DNA of 64,000 bases from Diatrype stigma. Its lineage: Eukaryota > Ascomycota > Sordariomycetes > Xylariales > Diatrypaceae. Positions 37,613-49,683 of the stretch are shown piece by piece. The notes under the pieces were generated by a model. That model was not told the DNA's origin, did no database searches, and worked only from the letters and a program-made list of their open reading frames with translations. Each line of letters starts with the position of its first letter. The stretch's first letter is position 1. Where the stretch lies: assembly GCA_022225965.2 (NCBI GenBank), contig JAKJXP020000048.1:194876-258875 (forward strand). The letters are read 5' to 3'. Position numbers and translations under genes: made by a program.

Positions 37613-38384
37613 ACCTGCTTTTTTTGAATAACGCTATTTCGTATTTTTTAAATACCTGCGTAAAATAATAAAGTTCGAATTATTAAATTTATTTATTAAA
37701 ACCCTTATTTTATTTAATATCTTTAAAAGAAGTATTTAAATTTTTTACGAAAATTTATTCGAAATCTTTCAAAATTTAATACTTTTCTTTTAAGAAATTA
37801 AGCATGCGAAACCTAGAATTATTCGAAACTCCATTTAGCTTCTCTTTAAAACCCGAAATACCCGGTTTTAGATTTTAAAACGAACCTTAAACGACCTTAA
37901 TAATACGAAAATGGATATTTAACCGGAAATTAATACTTTTTCGTTTTATATAAACTTCGATTTAAAAGGCTTAAGATTAGCCGATAAGATTAAACCACTT
38001 AAAGAAGCGATAACTCGGAATTTATAATTCTTTTTAAAACATGTTATATATTCGTTATATCGAAAAAAGCTTAGCTTTAGGCGTTTAATATAACGTTTAT
38101 TTAAAAATGTTCCTTTTAATTTTAAATAAAAGAAGCCCGCATTTTCTTATGGTTTAATATGAAAGGCCTTAACGGCGATTACGATTCGTTAAAGTTCTTT
38201 AAATATGTTAAAGAATAATTTAAAAACAATAAGCAATATAAATAATAAGAAGTAAACTTATATATATAAAAATAAAAACAGCCTAATAGTTTTTCGAGTA
38301 TTAGCTTCTTTTATATAACGGCTTAAGTTAAGCCGATCTCGTTAAGCTTATTTATTTAAATAACGGCATTAATAATGCCTTTAA
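37613..38384. other. AT-rich degraded repeat sequence
   Basis: No open frame or recognised motif between family R copy 3 and family S copy 2. Confidence 0.35.
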
Positions 38385-38389
38385 AACGT

Positions 38390-38655
38390 TGTAATTAGGC
38401 AATGCGTTGTTATATAGTTATAGGCTTTTAGTTGTTTTTATCAGCTTTAGCTGTAAGGCCCGAAGGGCCGAAGCCGGCACATATGGGCTTTGGTTTTCGT
38501 TTATATAAAAAATGCTGGCGTGTTTAGTTTTATATATAAGTTTTTATAAACAAGTAAATAACAAAACATCTTTCTTTTAACTAAGTTTATAACGCAAATG
38601 GTTTAATTTCTAATACCGTATTAATTAAAATAAGGCCTTTGTCTTATTTTGGTTT
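38390..38655 (+). repeat. Family S LTR
   Basis: Starts TGTAATTAGGCAATGCG; ends TTTTGGTTT. Aligns along its length with the other three family S LTRs. Confidence 0.75.
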
Positions 38656-40608
38656 ATTTAGTTCTTAATTACCGAATCGAAGCTTTTACGATTTCCCGAT
38701 TAAACACTCGAAAAAATACCTTAATCCTAGGTAATTTGCTATATAAATCGGCTATTTACTTTATTTTTCAGCTATTCTTTTGTTTTAAACTTATTAATTT
38801 ATGTATTTATTTTTAAACGATTTATTAAATAAGTTATGTTAACTTTTAATTTTATACGTTAAATAACGTTTTTATTTTAGCTGTTACTTTTATCGATGCT
38901 TTTTATCGCTTACGTCGCCTTTAAAAGTTATGTTTCGTTTTAATTAATTAGGTTTCGATAATTTTCCTTATAGTTTAAATGCCGTATCGTTTTTAAGTAT
39001 TAATATGAGACTTCTTTTCTTAATAGCTTATATAAAATGGTTTTTATTATTATTACTTACTATTATTCGAATTTTGGCCCTTTTTATTGGTTTTATTCGG
39101 TTTTATAAATTTCTGCTTATTAATTAAACGATTTTTAATAATCTTTTTATATAATTTATATAAAAAATGCGTCCGATATTTATTCGGTGTTTTTATTGCC
39201 GGTAATTTATACGATAGTTTATGTTATAATTTCTAACCTTTCTTATAATAAGGTTTAATTATTTATATAGTTTTTATTTTTTAAAAAGGTATTTTCTTTA
39301 TTTAATTAAACGGTTTTTATTTTTTCCTTATATAGTTTAATATAAATAACGTTTTTCGAAACTTTTTCGATATTTCCGTTAACGATATTTAATTATTGCC
39401 AGTATTTATTCTTTTATTTAAAATTTATTACAAAATAATTAAATTATTGGTTTTATAAAATATATAATAAGGTATATTAAAAACTTTATAACTGCGAAAA
39501 ACCTAATTTTATAAATTATTAATATATATAAAAAATAATTAAATAACGTAGCCATAATTGGAATGAATATAAGGTTTATTTATTAATTATAAGGCTATTA
39601 CGTAATATACGCTATCGACGAAAAGAATAATACGTATCGTTTTCGGTCGGAAATTTTCCAGTTGGTTTTTTATTTAAAATAAGAAATAGCTATAAATGCT
39701 ACTATGCTTAATTAATATTCCGTTATTATAACGTACGGCTAAAATAAGGGTTGTTTATATAATAGGCGGTATTTAATTATCCGGGCTTTTTATATTATAA
39801 AACCGCGTTTAATTAAAAACCCGAATTATAAGTTTTTAAATAAATCTATAAAGAATGCTATCATTTATTGCAAAATAATTGAATTATTAATTTTATAATA
39901 TACATAATAAGGTATATTAAAAGATTTATAATTACGGAAGTGCTAATTTTGTAAATTATTAACATATATAAGGAATAATTAAATAACGTAGCCATAGCTA
40001 AAATGAATATAATATTTGTTTATTAATTATAAAGCTATCACGTAATAAAATTATTATTTATCCGTTATTTTATATTTATTTATTCGTATCTTATTATATT
40101 AATCGTTTTAAATCGAAGGACTTTGCATATATTATATCGGAAATTACGACTTACTTAATATTTCGAAACTTAAATTAAAACAGAATTAAAACCTAATTAT
40201 TCCGTAACCGTTAATAAAATTAATAAAAAGGATTTAAAAAAAGGGATTTATATAAATACCGAACCGCATTATAAAAATAAATACATATTAAACGAAGTTT
40301 TATAGGTAAAAATCTTAAAAGATGGGAAAATTAAGTATATCCATATTTAGTATAACCGAAAAAATAAATAAATAAAGGTTTATTTTAAAAAGGTTTTATA
40401 TCGAAAGAATTAAGCCATTAAGGCAATTTATTAATCGAAACGGTTTTATATGTTTTTTTATATATTTTATATGTCCCTTTTATATTAAAAAGTTTAATGC
40501 AATATACGGCGCAAATTATTTACGTAATATTTTTAGTTATTTCTTCTTGCTTTTTTATTTTAATTTTTAAATCCGATATTACCAGCTTATATTCGAAAAA
40601 GAAAGGTT

Positions 40609-40875
40609 TATAATTGAATAATGCGTTATTATATAGTTATAAGCTTTTAATTATTTTTATCAGCTTTAATTATAACGCGCGAAAGGCCAAAACCGGCATA
40701 TATAAGCATTGGTTCTCGTTTATATAAGAAATGCTGGCTTATTTAGTTTTATATTTAGATTTTTATAAATAAGTAAATAACAAAACACCTTTCTTTTTAA
40801 TTAAGTTTATAACGTAAATGTTTTAATTTTTAGTACCGTATTAACTAAAGTAAAGCCTTCGCTTTATTTTGGTTT
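40609..40875 (+). repeat. Family S LTR
   Basis: Starts TATAATTGAATAATGCG (RIP-altered TG end); ends TTTTGGTTT, then the AACGT target duplication. Confidence 0.75.
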
Positions 40876-40880
40876 AACGT

Positions 40881-41738
40881 AATTAGCTTTAAAAAGCCGT
40901 TTCGATATGAATTATATTAATTAAAGTTTTAAAATAAAAGGAATTATAAAACGATTAAAGGCTTTTTTTATATATTATAAAGTAAGCTTTATTAATACGC
41001 ATATTTAATACGTTTAAATGTACGGAATTAAAGCTGCTTATTAATAACTCTTTATTTTTACATGGCTTAAAATAAAAATAAACGGTAATATATTAATGTT
41101 TAAAACTAATAATTTAAGCCTTTAAATATAAACTAACTTTATATTTTAAACGTTAATTATCGTTTTATATAAAAAAACAGGTTTATTTAAAAAGGGTTTC
41201 TTTTTGACATGTTTTTTAAATTACGTATGAAATGGCATTTTAAAAGAAAATTAAATAACATTATTACGAAAAAGAAATATGCGCATTATAAAATAAAAAG
41301 ACATTTTTAAAAAGGCTTATTTAAACTTTTAAGTTATTACGAAATTTATTTAAATTAAAACCTTAAAAACTTCTTTAAAAAAAGAAAAAAAAAGGAAATC
41401 TTCTTATTTTATACTGTTTTATAAAGAAAAAGCTTATGATTTTATTTTTGCTTTATTTTTCTTTTTATTTTTAAAATAAATAATATTTAATCTTCGCTTC
41501 TTTTAATTTAAAACATAATAAGCTTATTATAATAACTTTATATATATATATTATTAAATTAATTACTTATTCGTTATTTATTTATTAAATCGCTAATTAA
41601 GAATTAACTAATAAAGTAAGTTTTTATTAATAAGTAACTAATTAATACCTTATATTACGTATAGTTATTTACTAATAGGGGCAACCATTAATGGTTTTTC
41701 AGTGGTTACCCAGTGATGCCCTACGGCAAGGCGTACCG
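40881..41738. other. AT-rich sequence leading to the nested Copia site
   Basis: No gene. The last part from about 41,680 is more balanced and includes GTGGTTACCCA at 41,702. Confidence 0.35.
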
Positions 41739-41839
41739 GCGCTCTTTAAGAGTACTTCTATTTACACCTTAATTTCTACACTTTAGTTTTCTGAACCACC
41801 TGTATTCGGCTCGATAAAATTTCTGACGGTCCGCTCTTA

Positions 41840-41844
41840 TCGCG
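41840..41844 (+). repeat. Copia target-site duplication (left)
   Basis: TCGCG immediately before the left LTR, matched by TCGCG at 48280-48284. Confidence 0.8.
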
Positions 41845-42234
41845 TATAAGAACATACGGTATATGGTTATACTGTATTGGATAATACGGATGTAGCAGTG
41901 GAATAAATAGGCACTAAGTAAGGTTAAGTAGACGTATATAAAGGTAGTTATTTAAGTATAAGGTAGTATTCGTATATGTGTATAAGTGTATATATAAGGT
42001 TTAAACTTCTTATATATTAACTAGGTGGCTGTTATTTCTATTTATATATAAAGTATTTCCTAATGCGGTAATTGTTCTTATTCTTTTTATTATAATGGAA
42101 GTTTTTATTTTCTTTATTTCATATAGTAATTGCTTCCGGCAATATACCGTTTCTAGTAGTAATTTTGCTATATAAATGTAATTTCTTTATAATTGCTTTA
42201 TTATATTATCTTGCTGCATTTAACAAATCCTATA
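41845..42234 (-). repeat. Copia 3' LTR (390 bp)
   Basis: Begins TATAAGAACATACGG and ends AATCCTATA on the plus strand, with short inverted ends TATA(A/G)GA. Same length as the partner. Confidence 0.9.
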
Positions 42235-42699
42235 TCTTCTCTTAATAATTATCGAAGGCCGTAAATAAGCATTAACGTATAGGATTTGTCCTTATAATTA
42301 AATAATGTATGTATATATATTAAGAAAGCCGTTATAACGATAAAGCCTAAATAAAAAGAAAGGTAATTATATAAGTAATTGTAATTAACTAAATACTTGC
42401 TTTGCCGGCTTATAATTATATAAATAAAGCTATATTAAAACCGCTTGCAATTATATAAACAAAGCTATGCTTATATATAACTATATAAGCCCCTATTGAA
42501 ATATAGGAAACTTTTTAGCTTATTCTTTTTTTATTCGGTATTAAGAAATTAATAAAGAATTACCTATTTATCGTATAAAGCCCAGAATAAAACGTACGTA
42601 TACGGAAAAAATCAGGCTTTTAATAGGGAAACCTTTAAAGGAATAAAACCACTATATACTAATTATATTAATTAATTTCATTAGCTTATTTAATATAAC

Positions 42700-42900
42700 G
42701 CTAAATATCGGCTTTATTAAAAAGTCAGCTAGCTGTTTTGTTATATTAATATAATATAATATAGCCTTATTATTTGCTACCACCTTTTTATTAAAGTAAT
42801 AAGTTATATTTATATGCTTAATTCTTTTATGGAATTCAGAGTTATTAGCTAGCTTTTAAGCGGCATCGTTATTTACATATACCTTTAAAGGCTAGTTCGA
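42700..42900 (-). pseudogene. Copia RNase H C-terminal fragment
   Basis: The minus strand reads RIKHINITYYF and then YINITKQLADFLI. These match the conserved end of Copia RNase H (family R-TKHIDI-YHF and V-T-EQLADILTK). Confidence 0.8.
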
Positions 42901-43399
42901 ACAACCTAGATTTAATTCTTTATTTAAATAATTAAGCATATTACCTAAATATACGGTTTTTTTTAATCCTTTTTTTAAAGCCATATATTTTATTTTATAA
43001 AAGCTTAAGGATATTGGTTTTTAAAGTTAAGAAATCCAGTTTATAAGGTTAAAATTATTCTTATTTGCTAAGCTAATTATATATCCATTTATAAATTTTC
43101 TATTTAATAAGTCATTTCCTTAATCAGAATTTATATAAACCTTTAATTCCAAAATTCCGCTGTATTTATATATAAACCCTATATTAAAATGCTTTAATAA
43201 ATACCCCCAGATTTTATATAATTTCTTAAAGTGGTTTATACTTAGATTAGTCATAAATTTAACATAAGTGCATATAACGTAAGTTATATTAAATCGAAAT
43301 TTAAAGCTAAATATAATAAAAAACCTATTTACTTTTAATAATCCATAACTTTTATATTTAAAGCTATTAATTTATTTTTCTTAAGCTTAAGGCCTAAAA

Positions 43400-44000
43400 T
43401 ATAAAAAGTATTTCCTGGCTTTATATTTGGATTATTACGTATATTGTATTTAATAAATAGCTTTTCTATATATCGTTCCTGGCTTATACGTATTTTCTTA
43501 TTAAGATAATCGATTTTTAAATCGTTACCTAGGTAAGTAAAAACGGAACCTATTTTATTTAGCTTAATAAATTTTAACAGTTTTATAGCTAAATTATTTA
43601 TACCAGCTTCGAACGGGCTTATTATTAATAAGTCGTTTATATAACAGATAATAACAGTATTGCTTACTTTATTTATAAATATTCCTTCGTTATACGGAAA
43701 TACAGTAAATCCTTTGGTTAATAATATTTGGAATAGGAATTTATACCAAAGCCTGGGTAATTGCTTTAAGCCGTATAAGGCTTTATTAAGCTTAATTACC
43801 TTATTATAAGCTTTTAAATAAAAACATTTTAATAGCCGTATATAAATTTCTATATTTATATCAAAATAAATAAAAGCGTTATAAACGTCGTATTATATTA
43901 TAGGCCACCCTTTATTAACGGCTATTATTAATAATAAGTGCTACGTTTCCGGTTTGGCTATAATAAAAAAGGTTTCCAAATAATCCACCCTTAACTATTA
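43400..44000 (-). pseudogene. Copia reverse transcriptase fragment
   Basis: The catalytic box reads VIICYINDLLIISPF, where the family has YVDD; its codons are at 43,644-43,633. The first catalytic Asp has become Asn through a G-to-A change, so the enzyme would be dead even without stops. Confidence 0.75.
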
Positions 44001-44384
44001 ATTATATCCTTATATAATAAATCTAGCTTTAAAGCGTTTACATTTATCCTTATTAATTATTTAATTAAGTTTAATAAAGCTGCCCTTAATAATTGATTTA
44101 AATTTAAACAGCTAACGGGTTCCTATAAGGTATTTTCCCTTAAGTAAGTCCATTATACTATAGGTATTCTGTTTTTCCAGTTCCGTTATTTCTGCTTTAC
44201 AGGCTAAATATCAGGATTTTCGGTTTATATTATCCATTACTTGCTTATACGTAACTGGTTCGATTATAAAAGCCGAAAAAATAAAATCAGCTTTTCCTTT
44301 TCTTTTTATATTCATAAGCTGGTTAAATAATAACGTATCTTTCATTATATATAATAAATGGTTTATATTAACTTTTATACAGTC

Positions 44385-44729
44385 CTATATAGGATTTAAA
44401 GATATAGGAAAGCTTAAAGATATAAGGGTTAAATTATTAAGCTTAATCCTTTTATTTAATTTCTGGTTATTATTTAAATTTCCATTAGTTATAATAATAA
44501 CGGCTGCTCGTATTATTGGATTATTTGCAGCAGCTATAGCTGTTTTAATTGCATACCGTTTGCTCGGTAATTCCTTTATTTGCTTATAATCAAAATTATT
44601 AGTTAAATCAGCTGATATAATTCCCGAAGCTTCCGTAGCCGTTATAGGTTTATTAAGCAGATAAAAGGGCTTCGGTACAGCTGGGCTTTTTGTTACCCTT
44701 CCATTTTGAATATAAGGAAATTCTTTCAT
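44385..44729 (-). pseudogene. Copia integrase-RT linker fragment
   Basis: A 114-codon open stretch rich in Pro, Lys and Asn lies between the integrase end and RT. That linker is variable in Copia polyproteins. It is part of the broken polyprotein, not an independent gene. Confidence 0.5.
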
Positions 44730-44756
44730 ATTATTTATAGCTTCCAGGGTGCCTCC

Positions 44757-44954
44757 TTAGTTTATATCGTTATTATTAAGGTCTTTAATAAAAATACCGT
44801 TCCTTATATTAACGTTCCTAACCCATATAGGCCTTTGGGTTATTATATCACAGATTTTGTAATTTTTATTTTCGGTGCCGTAACCGATAATAACCCCTTT
44901 TTTAATCCTAGGATCCAGCTTATGCCGGTATTTATTAGTATTATAATAACACAT
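44757..44954 (-). pseudogene. Copia integrase C-terminal fragment
   Basis: Contains KLDPRIKKGVIIGYGTENKN and then YKICDIITQRPIWVRNV. This is the conserved Copia integrase end, in which K-D-R---G-F-GY is followed by YK-W and V--RDV. Confidence 0.8.
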
Positions 44955-46499
44955 AAAGCCCTATGTATATAAATTATTAATATACGGCTTATGCCCATAA
45001 TAAATCTCAAAAGGCTGCTTATAATTTCAAGCCTTATATGGGATACGGTTATATATATAAGCCGCTACCAACGAAGCTTCCCCTTAAAGGTAATTAAATA
45101 AGCCGGCAACAATAAAAAACGTCCGTACCTTATTTAATAAGATTAAATTAATACGTTCTATTAAACCATTAGGTTCTTTTATATAAGCAGGAATTATATA
45201 ATGAATAATACCGTACGTTTATAGGTAAATTTCGAAGCGTAAATTTATATATTCCGTATCGTTATTTATAAAAAACTCCTTTATCTTATGCTCTGTTTAA
45301 TTTTTAGCTTGCAGCTTATATATCCTAAAGGCTTTCAAAGCTTTTAATTTTATATTTAACAGCTTAACTTCTATATAACGGCTTCGTTTATCCAAAAAGG
45401 TAATATAATATTTATACTTATTATAAATATTAAATAATGAACCCCCTAAATTATTATATACCCTTTATATAATATTATATTCCTTTTGGCTTATAGCCGT
45501 TTTATTTATCCTGTAATGGTTCTTTATTATATTACAAATATTACACTTTTAATTATTATATTGGATATATTCCTTTTTCGAAATCCTTACTCCTTTAAAT
45601 ATAAGGAATTCTATTAAGGGCTTTAAAAATAGGTAACCCATTTTATTACGCCATATAATAAGGTTATTAAATATAGGCTAATCGGTAAAATTCAATATAT
45701 TCTTTGGCTTATTTTGGCCGGGAACCAAATTAAACGGTATATAATATAACCCGTTTTTATAATATTCTTTTATAATAAGGTCCTTATTTTTATTATATAA
45801 CTTAATGCTATTAATGGCATTTATAACTATATAATAATTTTTAAGCTTATTTATGAATAAAAGATTAATACCTAGCTTTAAAATATAATTAATCCCTTTT
45901 ATCGTATATACCTTTTTAAAAGTAATACATTATATTATTAAATTACTAGCTTCTTTTATAATAAAGGAACGTACGTTGTTTTATTTTACGATTTTATAAA
46001 TTTGCTTTATATTAATTAATAAATTTCTATTAGCTACAGTAATAAAAGTGGCCCCGCTATTCGTAATTAGCTTTATTATACCCTTATCTTTAAATTTCGT
46101 AAAAGTTAAATAATCTGGGCCAGAATTAATATTCTATATAAAGCTGGCTTTATTTATATTATAGCGACTTATTTCAAAATCGTTTATATTTATCCTTCCG
46201 GACGTAAAAGGAAAAAGGGATTCGGAAAGATTTAATTTAAATAAATCCTCGTTTTCCCTTTTGTTAGATCTTTCCGATATAGGGCCCAGAATAAGGGTAT
46301 CCTTTTCGGAATCGATCAGGGCACTTAGAAGATCTTCCTGTTTTTTTTCCCGTTTTTCCCTCTTTGAGCTACTGGAACTGGTAGATTTTGAGGAATTATT
46401 TTTCTCTTGTTTTTTTTTTATTCCTTTTAGGGCCGGACTATTTCTTATTTACCTTATTGTTTTTCTTTTTAGCTTTTTAGAGCCTTATTAAAATAAAGG

Positions 46500-46560
46500 A
46501 AATAATAGTCCTTTTCCTGGTGCCCCTGGATTTTGTAATGGTTATAATATATTTGTTTTT
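46500..46560 (-). pseudogene. gag CCHC zinc knuckle with all three Cys mutated to Tyr
   Basis: The minus strand reads YNHYKIQGHQEKDY. This fits C-x2-C-x4-H-x4-C with each Cys replaced by Tyr and the His kept. TGY-to-TAY is a G-to-A change, as RIP on the opposite strand produces. Confidence 0.6.
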
Positions 46561-47889
46561 TTTGTTTCCAAGGCTTTTTGCTTTTTATATAAAGGATTTT
46601 CTCCTTTTTATTTATTCCTTTAGATTTATCCATTAAGAAGGAAAATAAGGTATCTTTGAAAATCGCTGAAAAATCCTGACGTAAAGATTGGGTAATATTT
46701 TAAACGAAGGCTTTATATTTTTCGGATAAGTTATTTAATATTTAAGCAATTATAACCTAATTTGGAAGGTTTATTTTATTCAGCTTAAATTCGCTCGTTA
46801 TAAACCTTATTTTATTAAGATAGGCTTCGAAGGTATTAAAATCTTCCATAAAGGAATTAAAGAATTTCTTTAATAGTAAAAATTCTGTTATAAATCCTTT
46901 TGGCCGGTAGTAATTTTTTAGGGCTTCCTAAGTTTTCTTATAGCTTAATATGGATTTAATATAAATTAAGGAACCTTTTTCGTAAAGGAATTATATAATA
47001 GCTAAGGCTTTATTATTATCCTTTTGGATTAACGTTTTAAAAAAAATAAGAATTTCCTAACTTTCCTGGTTTTCCTGGCTTTCTTGGATTTTTACAGCTG
47101 TTATGACTGTTTTCTTTATTTCCAAAATAAAGGCATGGTCTAGATTTTCCTTTATAAGGATAGCCTTTATTTTGATGGCCCATATTTCATAATTCTTTAT
47201 GCTTTTAAGCAACGTAATGCGGCTTTATGGATTAATTCTTATTATTATAAATAATTATATATAAAAAAGTAACGATAAAATTAATCCCTTTTAAAATCTG
47301 GAAGCTTAAATGTTTCTGATTCGAATAATATAGGTTACGTATTTTTCTAACGGTTAAATAAGGAATAACCGTAAAGTTAATATCGGTAATAACTAAAGAT
47401 AATGCAGTAATATAAGATACTGCTTAATAAATAATTTCTGTTTTTATAAATAATAAAGATAAAAAAATTATGTTTTAAAATATGGAACCTAATTCATTAA
47501 GTTATCGAATGGTTTAAGTTTCGTTTAAATCGGGTAAGGTTTAATAAAAATACGGACGAATAATGGAATAAAAAGATCTAATATATTTATAACAAAAATA
47601 TATAGATAATAATTACTTTATGATTTAACGGAAAAAGTAAATATAATAAATCGGTCTTAAAATATAATTATCCTAATCGAAAGGATTTTAATGGTATAGA
47701 AATTTTCCGATTCGGATAAATATTAGTCGAGATATAAATAAATGGATTAAAAATAACCTTAATTATATTATATCTGCTATTTTCTTTAGGGTAACCTTTC
47801 TTAAAAAAGGTATAATGGCTTTTATAAGCCGTATAAAGGTCTTATAAGTGTATATTGCCTATTTGGGCGCTACCTTAGGCCTTATAACC

Positions 47890-48279
47890 TATAAGAATAT
47901 ACGATATATGGTTATACTGTATTAAATAACACGGATATAGCAATGGAATAAATAGGCACTAAATAAGATTAAATAGACGTATATAAAGGTAGTTATTTAA
48001 GTATAAGGTAATATTCGTATATGTATATAAGTATATATATAAGGTTTAAACTTTTTATATATTAACTAAGTAGTTATTACCCTTATTTATATATAAAGTA
48101 TTTCCTAATGCGGTAATTGTTCTTATTCTTTTCATTATAATGGAAGTTCTTATTTCCTTTATTTTATACAGTAATTGCTTCCGGCAATATACCGTTTTTA
48201 GCAGTAATTTTACTATATAAATGCAACTTCTTTATAGTTGCTTTGTTATACTGTCTTGTTGCATTTAGCAAATCCTATA
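47890..48279 (-). repeat. Copia 5' LTR (390 bp)
   Basis: Begins TATAAGAATATACGA and ends AATCCTATA on the plus strand. Differs from the other LTR mainly by transitions. Confidence 0.9.
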
Positions 48280-48284
48280 TCGCG
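48280..48284 (+). repeat. Copia target-site duplication (right)
   Basis: TCGCG, matching 41840-41844. Confidence 0.8.
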
Positions 48285-48811
48285 AATCTTTATTAGCCAC
48301 TTGCGCCTATAAGCTAAGTTCTTTTTAACTTACTCTTTATTTCTTTTTTAAAATAACAATAATTGCAATATTCGATTTCATAATAACGATATAACGTTTA
48401 TACCTATAAGTATTAATATATTTAAAAGGCCTTATAGTTATAATAAATAACGCGCTGGCATTTAAATAGTATCCATTAAATTATAATAAATTGCGTACGA
48501 AGCTTTAAGGGCAATTTGCGATTACCTCGGAATTAATATTTAATGGTCTTTTATTTTTATATTTTATTTATACGTTATTTCGCTAAAAGAAATCGCAAAA
48601 ATAATCGAACTTCGGAAATTACTAAATTTATATATAAATTTAATAATACAAATAAGGCATTAATTAGGAATTATATTGTTATGAAATTATTTATAAGGAA
48701 GCAGTAAGTGCAAAAAGGTAGCAGCGCATTTGGGCGGAGCGGTGCCATTTGGCATTTGGAAACTAAGGTATGAAAACTAAGGTGTAAATAGGAGTACTCC
48801 TCTTTAAACGC

Positions 48812-49683
48812 TGAACGCATTAGTATGAGGCATGTGTGCATTGTATCTTTAGTTCCCGCTGTGCGTCGTAATTGACAAGGTTTTATTACGGAAACAACGG
48901 TCGCATTCGAGCTGCTGTGATATCCTTTTGTGGCTTGGTGGTAATCTTACTCCGGTTGGCAAAAAGCGAGCCTTGCATGAGCAGCATTGCAATGCATCAT
49001 TCCCACCCAATGGGACTGGCGTATTACTCTAATCCCCCGCGTCTTTTAGGGAGCCCCGGAGGCTTTTCGTGGTATGCGAACTTCCCGTCTTGCTTCCCCA
49101 GCCTGCCGCTACTCTGCAGCCTGCTTGCATGCCTGCACAATAACTTGTAACAGTCTCGGAAACTCTCTCCATATGGAGCCGGAGGCTACACATCTTACTC
49201 GTGCTACCTCCCAAGCATACGTGTGGTGGGGTAACTGAACCAACCAGGGAACTTTTGTGAGGCTTTTGAGATCAAGTGCCACCACACGACAGAACATCCG
49301 ATCCTACATGGTCGTCTCATATACTGCGTTGCAGAGTAAGCAGTTATCCAGGATTTACTCCATCCTTTGTGCTAGATAGTAATCTGCAATGCGAGGTAGT
49401 TGAACGCGGTGGCAATGGTGCGGAGAGAGGGGTTGCATTGTTGATACATATACGGAGCCGTCTACTGAGTAACTTGTATTCCCTGGTCCTTGACTGAAAG
49501 ATCACACAGGAAAACTTTTACTTCTCTGCACTTCGAATGCGGTATCACCTCAGTTCCCCATTACTACCCACTAACCACGCAGTCGTTCTACAAGCATGAT
49601 ACACCATGTTCACAACGAAAACAACCCCTTTCTCGAACGACGCTGTCGATGGGTCATCAGGAACTCATGGAATTGAAGCAGTC
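48812..49683. other. 872-bp gene-free start of the right island, upstream of the permease
   Basis: Composition becomes balanced at about 48,700. Short overlapping open frames on both strands (for example 48,872-49,150 plus) show no family resemblance or shared intron structure. The stretch must contain the promoter of the MFS gene starting at 49,684. Confidence 0.45.

Larger units (their letters stand above)
38390..40875 (+). mobile_element. Short LTR element (family S), copy 2, with TSD
   Basis: Direct repeats of 266-267 bp (38390-38655 and 40609-40875) flank a 1.95-kb interior. AACGT lies immediately outside both ends (38385-38389 and 40876-40880), a 5-bp target duplication. The interior holds a locally repeated segment (about 39,470-39,560 and 39,890-39,985) around AATAATTAAATAACGTAGCC. 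No coding domain is present. Heavily RIP-mutated compared with copy 1. Confidence 0.8.
41845..48279 (-). mobile_element. Complete but inactivated Ty1/Copia retrotransposon with 390-bp LTRs
   Basis: Two 390-bp LTRs (41845-42234, 47890-48279) are bracketed by the 5-bp duplication TCGCG. The minus strand carries, from 5' to 3', gag with a CCHC knuckle (about 46,500-46,560), integrase C-terminal part (44,757-44,954), reverse transcriptase (about 43,400-44,000, box YINDLLII) and RNase H (about 42,700-42,900), the Copia order with integrase before RT. The strand next to the 5' LTR reads GGTTATAAGG, close to the initiator-Met half-tRNA primer site, and AAGAGAAGA abuts the 3' LTR as polypurine tract. 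Stops and Cys-to-Tyr changes inactivate it, but less severely than the Gypsy relics, so it is younger or less often targeted. Confidence 0.9.
41739..48811. mobile_element. Older inverted-repeat element split by the Copia insertion
   Basis: An imperfect inverted repeat of about 53 bp sits at 41739-41791 and 48758-48811; both arms share ATTTACACCTTA next to AGTACT. Removing the 6.4-kb Copia insertion leaves a unit of about 0.64 kb with inverted ends, the size of a MITE or a shortened DNA transposon. The superfamily and outer target duplication were not determined. Confidence 0.5.

Noticed and set aside
48872..49497. Several overlapping open frames near the island edge as a possible gene
   Set aside because: They occur on both strands, have no family motifs and cannot be joined by good splice sites into a longer frame.
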